From assembly GCA_902793325.1 (NCBI GenBank), contig CADBCY010000003.1:30921-94920 (forward strand): a stretch of DNA of 64,000 nt. The letters run 5' to 3'. The DNA is from an uncultured Eubacteriales bacterium. GTDB taxonomy: Bacteria > Bacillota > Clostridia > Christensenellales > Aristaeellaceae. The notes under the pieces are model-generated. The model saw only the letters and a list, made by a program, of their open reading frames with translations. It did no database searches and had not been told where the DNA came from. Each line of letters starts with the position of its first letter. Within the stretch, counting starts at the first letter, position 1. Position numbers and translations under genes: made by a program. Below, one piece after another: positions 23,168-32,292 of the stretch.

Positions 23168-25483
23168 GTGTATGCGGGACAGAGCGTAAAGCGCGTGGAC
23201 GCCTTTGACAAGGCGACCGGGCGCGCCAGGTATACGGACGACCTGTGCGACAGGAGGGCCTACGTCGCCCGGGTGCTGCATTCCACCATCGCCAACGGCA
23301 GGGTCGTTTCCATCGATACGTCGGAGGCCGGGAAGCTGCCCGGCGTGGTCAAGATACTGACCTGCTTCGACCTGAAGGAAAAGCACTACTTCCCCACGGC
23401 GGGGCATCCGTGGTCCACGGACCCGTCCCACCAGGACGTGGCCGACCGGCTGGTGCTGACGGACCGGGTGCGCTTCTGGGGGGACGACATCGCGGCGGTG
23501 GTGGCGGAGGACGAGGTCGCCGCCGCGCAGGCGCTGCGGCTGATCCGCGTGGAGTACGAGGAGTATCCGTTCGTGCTGGACGTGCAGAAGGCCATGGAGG
23601 ACGGCGCGCCGCAGTTGCACGAGGAATTCCCGAACAACATCCTGAAGCACACGCAAATTCGCATCGGCGACTATCAGAGGGCCATCCTGGAGCCCGGCCT
23701 CACGAAGGTGGAGGGCTGGTACGAAACGCCGGTGGTGCAGCACTGCCACATCGAGAACTTCATCTGCACCGCCGAGGTGGAGGGGAAGCGGATCAAGGTG
23801 GTCAGCTCCACCCAGATCCCCCACATCGTGCGGCGCATCGTCGGGCAGGCGCTGGGCGTGGAGTGGGGCAGGGTGCGGGTGATCAAACCCTACATCGGCG
23901 GCGGCTTCGGCAACAAGCAGGACATACTGTACGAGCCGCTGTGCGCCTGGCTGAGCCTGCAGGTGGGCGGCCACCTGGTGAAGCTGGACGTGCCCCGGGA
24001 GGAGACCTTCATCTGCAACCGCACGCGCCATTCGATCCGCAACCACATCGTCTCCTGGGTCCGCCCGGACGGCACCTACGCGGCACGGAAGCTGGAGAGC
24101 TTCTCGGACCAGGGCGCGTATGCGTCCCACGGGCACTCGATCTGCGCCAAGGGCGCCGGCGCCTTCCCGCAGCTCTACCCCTGCGACAACGTGGAGGTGG
24201 ACGCCTACACCGTGTTCACCAACAAGCCGGTGGCGGGCGCCATGCGCGGCTACGGCATCCCGCAGGCCATGTGGGCCGTGGAGTCCCACACCGAGGACGT
24301 GTGCGCCGCCATCGGCGCGGACCCGCTGGCGTTCCGCCGGAAAAACCTGATGCCGGTGGGCTACGTGGACGGCTTCTCGAAGAACGAGATGTACTTCGAT
24401 TCCTTCAACCAGTGCCTCGACAAGGCCATGGCCGCCATCGACTACGAGCGCAAGTACAGGGCGTATCAGAACCAGACCGGGGACGTGCGCCGGGGCATCG
24501 GCGTCGCCGTTTTCTGGTACAACACCGCGGTGTGGCCGATCTCGCTGGAGTCCTCCTCCTGCCGCATGGTGCTCAACCAGGACGGCTCCTTCCAGCTCCA
24601 GCTGGGCGAGACGGAGATCGGCCAGGGCGCGGACACGGCCTTTGCCCAGATGGCGGCCGACGTGGTGGGCGTGCCCCTGGAGAAGGTGCACGTGATCTCC
24701 TGCCAGGATACGGACGTCACGCCCTTCGGCACCAGCGCCTACGCCTCGCGGCAGACCTACGTGGCGGGCTTCTCCATCCGCCAGACCGGCCTTATGCTGA
24801 AGGAGCGGATCCTGAACTACGCGCACGAGCTGACCCGCATGCCGGCGTTCAACCTGGACATCGTCGACGGGAACATCGTGCGCGTCACGGACGGGCGGGT
24901 GCTGATGAGCCTGGGCGAGCTCGCGGAGGAGGCGCTCTACAGCCTGACGGACAGCCGCCACATCACGGCGGAGAGTACCTACCAGATCAAGTCCAACGCC
25001 TATTCCTTCGGGTGCACCATCGCCGAGGTGGAGGTGGACATCCCGATGTGCAAGGTGAAGCTGCTGAACATCGTGAACTGCCACGACGCGGGCCGGCTGA
25101 TCAACCCCGCCCTGGCGGAGGCGCAGGTGCACGGCGGCATGAGCATGGGCATCGGCTTCGGCATGTCGGAGAAGCTGATGTTCGACGAAAAGACCGGCCG
25201 CCCGCTCAACAACAACCTGCTGGACTACAAGCTGCCCACCATGCTGGACCATCCGCGGCTCATGGCGGAATTCGTGGAAAACTACGAGCCCACCAGCGCC
25301 TTCGGCACGAAGAGCCTGGGCGAGCCGCCCGCCTGCTCGGCGGCGCCGGCGATCCGCAACGCGATCTACCACGCCACCGGCGTGGCGGTGAACAACGCGC
25401 CGGCGAATCCCCACAACCTGTTCCGCGCCTTCACCGAGGCCGGGCTTATTCACGACGAAAGTCAGGGTGATCGCAATGTATGA
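23168..25483 (+). CDS. xdhA: Xanthine dehydrogenase, molybdenum-binding subunit
   Basis: A 771-residue molybdenum hydroxylase large subunit like E. coli XdhA. The N-terminal a/b hammerhead domain starts KRVDAFDKATGRARYTDD. The Mo-binding domain has IGGGFGNKQD, the AMRGYGIPQA segment, GETEIGQGADTAFAQ, and AFGTKSLGEPPACSAAPAIRNA near the end with the catalytic Glu (GEPP). It holds molybdopterin cytosine dinucleotide and hydroxylates hypoxanthine/xanthine, or may run uric acid reduction in reverse. GTG at 23168 follows AAAGGGAGGGACGGCCC. The end overlaps xdhB by 8 bp. Confidence 0.92.
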   Translation: MYAGQSVKRVDAFDKATGRARYTDDLCDRRAYVARVLHSTIANGRVVSIDTSEAGKLPGVVKILTCFDLKEKHYFPTAGHPWSTDPSHQDVADRLVLTDRVRFWGDDIAAVVAEDEVAAAQALRLIRVEYEEYPFVLDVQKAMEDGAPQLHEEFPNNILKHTQIRIGDYQRAILEPGLTKVEGWYETPVVQHCHIENFICTAEVEGKRIKVVSSTQIPHIVRRIVGQALGVEWGRVRVIKPYIGGGFGNKQDILYEPLCAWLSLQVGGHLVKLDVPREETFICNRTRHSIRNHIVSWVRPDGTYAARKLESFSDQGAYASHGHSICAKGAGAFPQLYPCDNVEVDAYTVFTNKPVAGAMRGYGIPQAMWAVESHTEDVCAAIGADPLAFRRKNLMPVGYVDGFSKNEMYFDSFNQCLDKAMAAIDYERKYRAYQNQTGDVRRGIGVAVFWYNTAVWPISLESSSCRMVLNQDGSFQLQLGETEIGQGADTAFAQMAADVVGVPLEKVHVISCQDTDVTPFGTSAYASRQTYVAGFSIRQTGLMLKERILNYAHELTRMPAFNLDIVDGNIVRVTDGRVLMSLGELAEEALYSLTDSRHITAESTYQIKSNAYSFGCTIAEVEVDIPMCKVKLLNIVNCHDAGRLINPALAEAQVHGGMSMGIGFGMSEKLMFDEKTGRPLNNNLLDYKLPTMLDHPRLMAEFVENYEPTSAFGTKSLGEPPACSAAPAIRNAIYHATGVAVNNAPANPHNLFRAFTEAGLIHDESQGDRNV

Positions 25484-26363
25484 CATCAAGGCGCTGTACG
25501 AGGCCCGGAGCGTGGCGGACGCCATCCGCCTGCTGCAGGAGCACCCCCGGGCGCAGATCATCGCCGGCGGCAGCGACGTGCTGGTGCAGATCCGCGAGGG
25601 CCGGCGGGCCGGGGTCGAGCTGGTGAGCATCTTCGGCATCGACGCGATGCGGGGCGTGGGCTACGACGACGAGGGCGGCATCCGCATCGGCTCGCTGACG
25701 TCCTTCTCCCACATCGCAGCGTCCCCCGTCATCAAGGATAAGATCCCGGTGCTGGGCGAGGCGGTGAGCCTGGTGGGCGGGCCGCAGATCCGCAACATCG
25801 GCACCATCGGCGGCAACACCTGCAACGGCGTGACCAGCGCCGATTCCGCGTCCACGCTGCTGGCCTGGGACGCCGTCGTGGAGCTGACCGGCCCGGAGGG
25901 CGTCCGCCGGCTGCCCATCAGGGACTTCTATATCAAGGCCGGCGTCGTCGACCTGAAGCCCGCGGAGCTGCAGACCGCCATCATCATACCGAAGGTATCC
26001 TACGAGGGCTACTTCGGCCACTACATCAAGTACGCCATGCGCGAGGCCATGGACATCGCCAACCTGGGCTGTTCGGTGAACGTCGCGCTGACGGACGACA
26101 AAAAGGCGATCCGGGACGCGCGCATCGCCTACGGCGTGGCCGGGCCGGTGCCCATGCGCGCGCCGTCGGCGGAGGCCGCGGCGAAGGGCCGGGCCGTGTG
26201 CCGGGAGACCGTCGACGCCTTCGCGCGGGCGGTGCTTTGCGACATCCATCCCCGGGACAGCTGGCGCGCGGCCAAGGCGTTCCGCGAGCACATCGCGGTG
26301 GAGATGGCCCGGCGCGCGCTGACGGAATCCATCCGCCTGGCGGGAGGTGTGATCGATGAGTAA
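25476..26363 (+). CDS. xdhB: Xanthine dehydrogenase, FAD-binding subunit
   Basis: A 295-residue FAD subunit like E. coli XdhB: the FAD-binding loop AGGSDVLVQIREG (about 34-46), GGPQIRNIGTIGGNTCNGVTSADSA (second FAD contact), and a CO-dehydrogenase flavoprotein C-terminal domain. The start at 25476 (MYDIKALYEA) matches the XdhB N terminus and overlaps the xdhA stop. It passes electrons from the 2Fe-2S subunit to NAD(P) or another carrier. It overlaps the next gene by 8 bp, giving a tightly coupled ABC unit. Confidence 0.92.
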   Translation: MYDIKALYEARSVADAIRLLQEHPRAQIIAGGSDVLVQIREGRRAGVELVSIFGIDAMRGVGYDDEGGIRIGSLTSFSHIAASPVIKDKIPVLGEAVSLVGGPQIRNIGTIGGNTCNGVTSADSASTLLAWDAVVELTGPEGVRRLPIRDFYIKAGVVDLKPAELQTAIIIPKVSYEGYFGHYIKYAMREAMDIANLGCSVNVALTDDKKAIRDARIAYGVAGPVPMRAPSAEAAAKGRAVCRETVDAFARAVLCDIHPRDSWRAAKAFREHIAVEMARRALTESIRLAGGVIDE

Positions 26364-26853
26364 ACAGTACAAGCTGATTCACTGTACCATCAACGGCAAG
26401 CCGCGGGAGGTCATGGTGGACGTGCGCGCCTCGCTGACGGACCTGCTGCGCAATGACTTCCGCCTGACCAGCGTGAAGAAGGGCTGCGAGGTCGGCGAGT
26501 GCGGCGCCTGCAACGTGCTGATCGACGGCGAGTGCTTCAATTCCTGCATCTACCTGGCCGTCTGGGCGGACGGGAAGGACATCCTGACGCTCGAGGGCCT
26601 GGAGGGGCCCAACGGCGAGATCTCCGACATCCAGCAGGCGTTCATCGACGAGGCGGCGGTGCAGTGCGGCTTCTGCACGCCCGGGGCCATCATGAGCGCG
26701 GTGGAGATCCTGAACGAGGGCCGCGAGCTGTCCGACGAGGAAATCCGCATCCGCATGTCCGGCCATCTCTGCCGCTGCACCGGGTACGAGAACATCTTCC
26801 GCGCGGTGAAGAAGACCATGCTGAAGCGACTAGAGGCGAAAAAGGCCCAATGA
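26356..26853 (+). CDS. xdhC: Xanthine dehydrogenase, 2Fe-2S subunit
   Basis: A 165-residue ferredoxin-like subunit. Plant-type 2Fe-2S motif GCEVGECGACNVLIDGECFNSC and the second cluster QCGFCTPG ... LCRCTGYENI are complete. Equivalent to E. coli XdhC (2Fe-2S), not to the XdhC maturation factor at 48258. GGAGGTGTGATCG precedes ATG at 26356, inside the end of xdhB. It links the Mo and FAD subunits electronically. Confidence 0.93.
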   Translation: MSKQYKLIHCTINGKPREVMVDVRASLTDLLRNDFRLTSVKKGCEVGECGACNVLIDGECFNSCIYLAVWADGKDILTLEGLEGPNGEISDIQQAFIDEAAVQCGFCTPGAIMSAVEILNEGRELSDEEIRIRMSGHLCRCTGYENIFRAVKKTMLKRLEAKKAQ

Positions 26854-26862
26854 GGTGACGGT

Positions 26863-28203
26863 ATGTTGCTGATCGGAAACGGCAGGGTGCTGACCCGCGA
26901 CCCGGATCACCCCTATTGGCCGGACGGCGCGGTGGCCGTCGAGGGCGAGGTCATCGCCGAGGTCGGCGAGCGCGGGGCGCTTCGCGCGAAGTACCCGGAC
27001 GCCGAATGGATCGACGCCCGCGGCGGCATCGTCATGCCGGGGCTCATCAACGCCCACACCCACATCTATTCGGGCCTGGCCCGGGGGCTGGCCATCGAGG
27101 GGAACAATCCCACCAACTTCCTGGAGATCCTGGAGGGCACGTGGTGGAACATCGACCGGCACCTGACGCTGCCCATGACCCGCGCCAGCGCCTACGCCAC
27201 CCTGCTGGAGTGCATCCGGGACGGCGTGACCACGATCTTCGACCACCACGCCTCGTTCTGTGAGATCCCCGGCTCGCTGTTCGCCATCCGGGACGCGGCG
27301 AAGGAGCTGGGCGTGCGCGCCTGCCTGTGCTACGAGGTGTCGGAGCGGGACGGCGCGGAGAAGTGCGACGAGGCCATCCGCGAGAACGCCGAGTTCGCCC
27401 GCTGGGCCGTGCGGGAGGACGACGACATGATCCGCGCCATGTTCGGCGGGCACGCGCTGTTCACCCTCTCCGACAGGACCTTTGAAAAGATGGTCAGGGC
27501 CAACGACGGCATGACCGGCTTCCACATCCACGTGGCGGAGGGCATGAACGACGTCTACGACAGCCTGCGCAACTACGGCTGCCGCCCGGTGAACCGGCTG
27601 CTGTACAACGGCATCCTCGGCGAGAGGACGCTGCTGGGCCACTGTATCCACGTTAGCCCCGCCGAAATGGACATCCTGCGCGAGACGGGGACCATGTGCG
27701 TCAACAACCCCGAATCCAACATGGGCAACGCCGTGGGCTGCGCGCCGGCGCTGCAAATGCTGCAAAGGGGCGTCACCGTGGGCCTCGGCACCGACGCCTA
27801 CACCCACGACATGCTGGAGAGCCTGAAGGTGTTCCTCCTGATCCAGCGGCACAACGCCGCGCTGCCCAACGTGGGCTGGGGCGAGGCGATGACCATGCTG
27901 TTCGAGAACAACGCGAAGATCGCCGCGAGGTACTTCAAAAAGCCGCTGGGGGTGTTGAAGCCCGGCGCCGCGGCGGACGTGATCGTCATGGATTACCCGA
28001 CCTTCACGCCCCTGTCCGGCGAGAACGCGGACGGCCACATCCTCTTCGGCATGATGGGCCGGAGCTGCCGCACCACGATCGTCAACGGGCGGGTGCTCTA
28101 TCGGGACCGGCAATTCGTAGACATCGACGAGGCGCGCCTCAACGCCTGGACGCTGGAGCAGAGCAGGAAGCTCTGGGGCGAGCTGAACCACAGGGCCTAC
28201 TAG
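26863..28203 (+). CDS. ssnA: SsnA-type aminohydrolase
   Basis: A 446-residue amidohydrolase closely matching E. coli SsnA in length and motifs: MPGLINAHTHIYSGLARG (H65, H67), TGFHIHVAEG, LLGHCIHVSP, GLGTDAYTHDM and the C-terminal VNGRVLYRDRQFVDID. SsnA belongs to the conserved anaerobic purine/uric-acid gene set; deamination of an N-containing ring or open-ring intermediate is inferred, the exact substrate unknown. AGGTGACGGT precedes ATG. It starts 9 bp after xdhC. Confidence 0.9.
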   Translation: MLLIGNGRVLTRDPDHPYWPDGAVAVEGEVIAEVGERGALRAKYPDAEWIDARGGIVMPGLINAHTHIYSGLARGLAIEGNNPTNFLEILEGTWWNIDRHLTLPMTRASAYATLLECIRDGVTTIFDHHASFCEIPGSLFAIRDAAKELGVRACLCYEVSERDGAEKCDEAIRENAEFARWAVREDDDMIRAMFGGHALFTLSDRTFEKMVRANDGMTGFHIHVAEGMNDVYDSLRNYGCRPVNRLLYNGILGERTLLGHCIHVSPAEMDILRETGTMCVNNPESNMGNAVGCAPALQMLQRGVTVGLGTDAYTHDMLESLKVFLLIQRHNAALPNVGWGEAMTMLFENNAKIAARYFKKPLGVLKPGAAADVIVMDYPTFTPLSGENADGHILFGMMGRSCRTTIVNGRVLYRDRQFVDIDEARLNAWTLEQSRKLWGELNHRAY

Positions 28204-28282
28204 AAGGATACATCCGGTTTCCGCGGGCCGCGCGCCGTCGCCCGGTAGGGCGGGGCGATCCCGCGGAGAGAAAGGAGCGACC

Positions 28283-29962
28283 ATGAGCGACAGAATGCAC
28301 CCCATTCCCTTCGAGGCGCTGCTGGACTGGGTGCTCGGGGAGCTGCGCGCGGAGGGCAGCGTCTTTGGTATAAAGAAGTTCTACCGCGCGCCCGAGGGCG
28401 CGGGACAGCCCTGGATGGGGCGGCGCCCGGAGACCGCCGTCGGCCCCGCCGCCGGGCCGCACACGCAGCTCGCGCAGAACATCGTCGCGGGCTATCTCTG
28501 CGGCGCGAGGGTGTTCGAGCTGAAGACGGTGCAGATCCTCGACGGCGAGGACCTGACGGTATCGAAGCCCTGCATACTGGCCGAGGACGAGGGCTACAAC
28601 TGCGAGTGGTCCACGGAGCTGACCGTGCCGCAGGCCCGGGACGAGTACGTCAAGGCCTGGTTCCTGCTGCACGTGCTGGCGAAGGAGCTGGGCCTGGGCC
28701 GGGCGGACGGATTCGCGTTCAACATGAGCGTGGGCTACGACCTGGCGGGCATCCAGAGCCCGAAGGTCGACGGCTTCCTGGAGGACATGAAAAACGCCGC
28801 CCGCACGGAGCAGTTCCGGGAATGCGCGGAGGTCCTGCGCCGCCGCCTGGGCGATTTCACCCGCTTCGGCCCGGAGGACCTGGCGGCGATCTCCCCCAAC
28901 ATCTGCAACAGCGTGACCATCTCCACCATGCACGGCTGTCCCCCGTCCGAGACGGAGGGGATCGCCCTGTACCTGCTGGAGCAGAAGCGGCTGAACCTGC
29001 TGCTCAAGTGCAACCCCACGCTGGTGGGCTACGACGACGCGCGGCGCATCCTGGACGCGCTGGGCTTTACCTACCTCCGGTTCGAGCGGGAGTCCTTCGA
29101 CCACGACCTGCAATACGCCGACGCCATACCGATGCTGCGCCGGATCCGGGGGCGCGCGGCGGAGCTGGGGCTGTACTTCGGCGTCAAGCTGACCAACACC
29201 TTCCACGTGAAGGCCGACCGCGGCGAGCTGCCCGACGAGAACATCTACATGAGCGGGCGGCCGCTGCTGCCGCTGAGCCTGCGGGTGGCGGCGCGGATCG
29301 GCCGGGATTTCGGCGGCGCGCTGCCCATGTCCTACTGCGGCGGCGCGGACGCGAAGAACATCGCGGCGCTGCGCGGGGCGGGGCTGTTCCCCGTCACGGT
29401 CTGCACGGAGCTTCTGAAGCCCGGCGGCTACGGCAAGCTGACCGCCATGGCGGCGGCGCTGGAGGGGCTGGAGACCGCCGGCACGGCCCCGGACGCCGAC
29501 GCGCTGGACGCGCTGTCGAAATCGCTCTGCGGCCCCGCCCGGGACGATCCCGCCGTGCGCCGCGCGCCGCGCCCTGAAGCGCCGGACGTCCGGGCCGACT
29601 GCCGCGTCGTGTGCGGCGTCTGCGCGTCGGTGTGCTCGAACCGGGCGAACGCGGTCATCACGGTTGAAGGCAGGAAGCGGATGCTGCACCTCGACGGCCT
29701 GTGCAACGAGTGCGGCAACTGCGCGTCCTTCTGCGCGGAGAAGCGCGCGCCGTACCTGGAGAAGCTGACGGTGTTTACGAGCGCGGAGGCGCTGAACGAC
29801 AGCCGCAACGCCGGCTTCGCCCCCCTGCCCGGCGGGCGCTTCCTGCTGCGCTGGGACGGCGCGGTGCGCGAGGCGGGCCCGGAGGACGCCGACGTGCCCG
29901 TGGAGGTGCGCGCCGCGATGGTCGCCGTGCGGGACCGGTACCCGTGGCTGCTGTACGACTGA
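28283..29962 (+). CDS. ygfK: Short YgfK-type iron-sulfur oxidoreductase lacking the central flavin/NAD(P) module
   Basis: A 559-residue protein homologous to both ends of E. coli YgfK (about 1,030 residues). Residues 1-410 match the N-terminal barrel-like part (VGPAAGPHTQLAQNIV, FELKTVQILDGED, ISTMHGCPPSETEGIALYLL, FGVKLTNTFHVKADRGELP, MSGRPLLPLSLRVAA, LLKPGGYGKL). Residues about 450-559 match the C-terminal ferredoxin part (CGVCASVCSNRANAV, CNECGNCASFC). The roughly 440-residue GltD-like middle of E. coli YgfK is absent, without frameshift. It may depend on another flavoprotein, perhaps XdhB. AAAGGAGCGACC precedes ATG. YgfK is one of the genes tied to anaerobic purine catabolism. Confidence 0.88.
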   Translation: MSDRMHPIPFEALLDWVLGELRAEGSVFGIKKFYRAPEGAGQPWMGRRPETAVGPAAGPHTQLAQNIVAGYLCGARVFELKTVQILDGEDLTVSKPCILAEDEGYNCEWSTELTVPQARDEYVKAWFLLHVLAKELGLGRADGFAFNMSVGYDLAGIQSPKVDGFLEDMKNAARTEQFRECAEVLRRRLGDFTRFGPEDLAAISPNICNSVTISTMHGCPPSETEGIALYLLEQKRLNLLLKCNPTLVGYDDARRILDALGFTYLRFERESFDHDLQYADAIPMLRRIRGRAAELGLYFGVKLTNTFHVKADRGELPDENIYMSGRPLLPLSLRVAARIGRDFGGALPMSYCGGADAKNIAALRGAGLFPVTVCTELLKPGGYGKLTAMAAALEGLETAGTAPDADALDALSKSLCGPARDDPAVRRAPRPEAPDVRADCRVVCGVCASVCSNRANAVITVEGRKRMLHLDGLCNECGNCASFCAEKRAPYLEKLTVFTSAEALNDSRNAGFAPLPGGRFLLRWDGAVREAGPEDADVPVEVRAAMVAVRDRYPWLLYD

Positions 29963-29984
29963 GATTGGCAAGGAGGAGACGATC

Positions 29985-31049
29985 ATGGCTGCTAGGCGAA
30001 AATCGGGCGGGAACCGCTCCTTTGTCGGAGAGCTGATCTTCTGGATCGTGCTGCTGGGGGCGGACCTGGCGCTGTTTTACATGACCCACCGGTCCTTCGG
30101 AAGGCCCTGGAACTACAGGGACACCATGCCGATCATGCTGCCGGTGTTCGTTTTCGTGCCGCTCGCCGCCGTCGTGCTGCGCTACTTTCCCCGGAAGAAG
30201 TCGACCCGGGCGATCGGGTGCGCGGTCTGCGTCCCCGTGGCGATCCTGATCGGCATGGCGGCGCTGCACGCCCTGTACGGCGAGGGCGCGCCGCTGGACC
30301 GGTTCCTGTACGGGGAGCCGTATCCGGGCGCGACCGTCGGGGAGTTGGAAAGCGTGACGCTGAGCGAATACGCGGACGGCGCCCTGCTGGGCGAGCCGCT
30401 GACGGTGGGGGAAGACTACGCGCGCGGCAACGACGACTTCCGCCGCTGCAAGCGGGAGGTGCCCGTGCCGGACACCTACATGCTGCTGACCTTTACCGGC
30501 GCGAACGGGGAGACGCAGGACGTTCGGATGTTCGACGACGGGAAGTACGACTACATCTCCGCCGAGGGCCTGGGCCAGTTCCGGCGCAAGCTGGACCGGA
30601 ATACCATGACCAACCGCAAAAGGTTCCGGGATGTCTACAAGGACGGCACCTTCTACCGGGCCTTCAACGACCATATGGCGGATAAAAGCTTCGCCCTGGC
30701 GAAGGGCTACGACGGCGCGGACAAGGCCGTATGGCTGGAGGATTCGGAGGACGCCACCGTCTGGTGGACGCGGTTCATCCCGGAGGGCTTCGAGCCGGAG
30801 CGCGTGGAGGACGTGCGCTTCGTATTCCTGTGCGAGGTCGCGTCCAAGACCTACCAGGGCTACTGGTACGTTCAGGGCACGGGGCAGAAGCTGGGCGATT
30901 CCTACGACATCACCTATAAGATGACCGCGTATGACCTCGTGGAAGGGGATACGAGGGTGCTCGTGGAGAACACCGGCGACATCTTCGACGCGAGGGAGCT
31001 CGTGGAGAACTACCTGGAGGAAAAGACCGGCCGGAAGGCGAGCGAATAA
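29985..31049 (+). CDS. Membrane-anchored protein of unknown function inside the purine operon
   Basis: A 354-residue protein. Three hydrophobic segments lie in the first 95 residues (about 13-32, 47-65, 72-92), then about 255 soluble residues with many aromatic and acidic positions ([36 protein letters not shown]). AAGGAGGAGACGATC precedes ATG, 22 bp after ygfK and 11 bp before ygeX, so it is co-transcribed with the pathway. No family recognised; overall layout resembles DUF3592-like sensor/quality-control membrane proteins but the match is weak. A sensor, a transporter helper or a passenger are all possible. Confidence 0.75.
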   Translation: MAARRKSGGNRSFVGELIFWIVLLGADLALFYMTHRSFGRPWNYRDTMPIMLPVFVFVPLAAVVLRYFPRKKSTRAIGCAVCVPVAILIGMAALHALYGEGAPLDRFLYGEPYPGATVGELESVTLSEYADGALLGEPLTVGEDYARGNDDFRRCKREVPVPDTYMLLTFTGANGETQDVRMFDDGKYDYISAEGLGQFRRKLDRNTMTNRKRFRDVYKDGTFYRAFNDHMADKSFALAKGYDGADKAVWLEDSEDATVWWTRFIPEGFEPERVEDVRFVFLCEVASKTYQGYWYVQGTGQKLGDSYDITYKMTAYDLVEGDTRVLVENTGDIFDARELVENYLEEKTGRKASE

Positions 31050-31060
31050 AGGAGGCTGTC

Positions 31061-32278
31061 ATGGAACGAATCAAATGGATCCTCAACGAAATGCCGAAGA
31101 GCGACGACCGGAACCTGCCGATCATGTCCGAGGCCAATGTATCCCAGGCCCGGGCCTTCCACAGGAGCTTCCCGCAGTATGCCGTCACGCCGCTGGCGAA
31201 GCTGGACGGCATGGCCGGGCGGCTGGGGCTGGGCGGCCTGTTCGTCAAGGACGAGAGCTACCGCTTCGGGCTGAACGCCTTCAAGGTGCTGGGCGGCTCG
31301 TTTGCCATGGCGCGCTACATCGCGGGCGAGACGGGCCGGGCGATCGGGGAGACGACCTACGACTACCTGACCGGCGATCAGCTCCGCAGCGATTTCGGCC
31401 AGGCCACCTTCTTCACCGCCACCGACGGCAACCACGGCCGCGGCGTGGCGTGGGCGGCCCGGCAGCTCGGCCAGAAGGCCGTGGTCTACATGCCCAAGGG
31501 CAGCGTGAAGATCCGCTTCGACAACATCGCCAGGGAGGGCGCGAAGGTCAGCATCGAGGAATTCAACTACGACGACTGCGTGCGGCTCGCCGCGGCGGAG
31601 GCCGCCAAGACCGAGCACGGCGTGGTGATGCAGGACACCGCCTGGGAGGGCTACGAGCGCATCCCGTCCTGGATCATGCAGGGCTACGGCACCATGGCCC
31701 AGGAGGCGGTGGAGCAGTTGCGCGCGCTCGAGGTCAACCGCCCGACGCACGTGTTCGTGCAGGCCGGGGTGGGCTGCATGGCCTCGGCGGTGGTGGGGTT
31801 CTTCGCGAACCTGTTCCCGACGGACCCGCCGAAGTTTGTGGTCATCGAGGCGGAATCGGCGGCGTGCCTGTACAAGGGCGCCTGCCGGAAGGACGGCAGC
31901 CCCGCCGTCGTGGGCGGCGACATGCCCACCATCATGGCCGGCCTGGCCTGCGGCGAGCCGAACACCATCGGCTGGGATATCCTGCGCAACCACGCCGACG
32001 CCTTCCTGGCCTGCCCGGACTGGGTCAGCGCCCGGGGCATGCGGATGCTGGCCGCGCCGCTGAAGGGCGACCCCGCGGTCGTGAGCGGCGAGTCGGGCGC
32101 CGTGGGCATGGGCGTCGTCGAGGCGCTGATGCTGGACCCCGCCTGCGCGGAGCTGAAGGCGGCGCTGGGGCTCGATGGGAACAGCAACGTGCTGCTGTTC
32201 TCCACGGAGGGCGATACCGACCCCGAGAACTATCGAAACATCGTGTGGGGCGGAGCGTACCCCACGGTGGAGGATTGA
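31061..32278 (+). CDS. ygeX: 2,3-diaminopropionate ammonia-lyase
   Basis: A 405-residue PLP enzyme (fold type II) matching E. coli YgeX. It cleaves 2,3-diaminopropionate to pyruvate and two ammonia. PLP lysine K75 is in [15 protein letters not shown]; the substrate/PLP phosphate loop is in [15 protein letters not shown] and [12 protein letters not shown], with [10 protein letters not shown] near the C terminus. AAAGGAGGCTGTC precedes ATG. Next to ygeY and ygeW it forms the terminal steps of the anaerobic purine-ring catabolic route. Confidence 0.93.
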   Translation: MERIKWILNEMPKSDDRNLPIMSEANVSQARAFHRSFPQYAVTPLAKLDGMAGRLGLGGLFVKDESYRFGLNAFKVLGGSFAMARYIAGETGRAIGETTYDYLTGDQLRSDFGQATFFTATDGNHGRGVAWAARQLGQKAVVYMPKGSVKIRFDNIAREGAKVSIEEFNYDDCVRLAAAEAAKTEHGVVMQDTAWEGYERIPSWIMQGYGTMAQEAVEQLRALEVNRPTHVFVQAGVGCMASAVVGFFANLFPTDPPKFVVIEAESAACLYKGACRKDGSPAVVGGDMPTIMAGLACGEPNTIGWDILRNHADAFLACPDWVSARGMRMLAAPLKGDPAVVSGESGAVGMGVVEALMLDPACAELKAALGLDGNSNVLLFSTEGDTDPENYRNIVWGGAYPTVED

Positions 32279-32292
32279 GAGGAGCGTTCATC

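Noticed and set aside
28204-28282. Terminator between ssnA and ygfK
   Set aside because: An 8-bp CCGCGGG-type stem is present but with no U tract and a long irregular loop; the operon probably continues.
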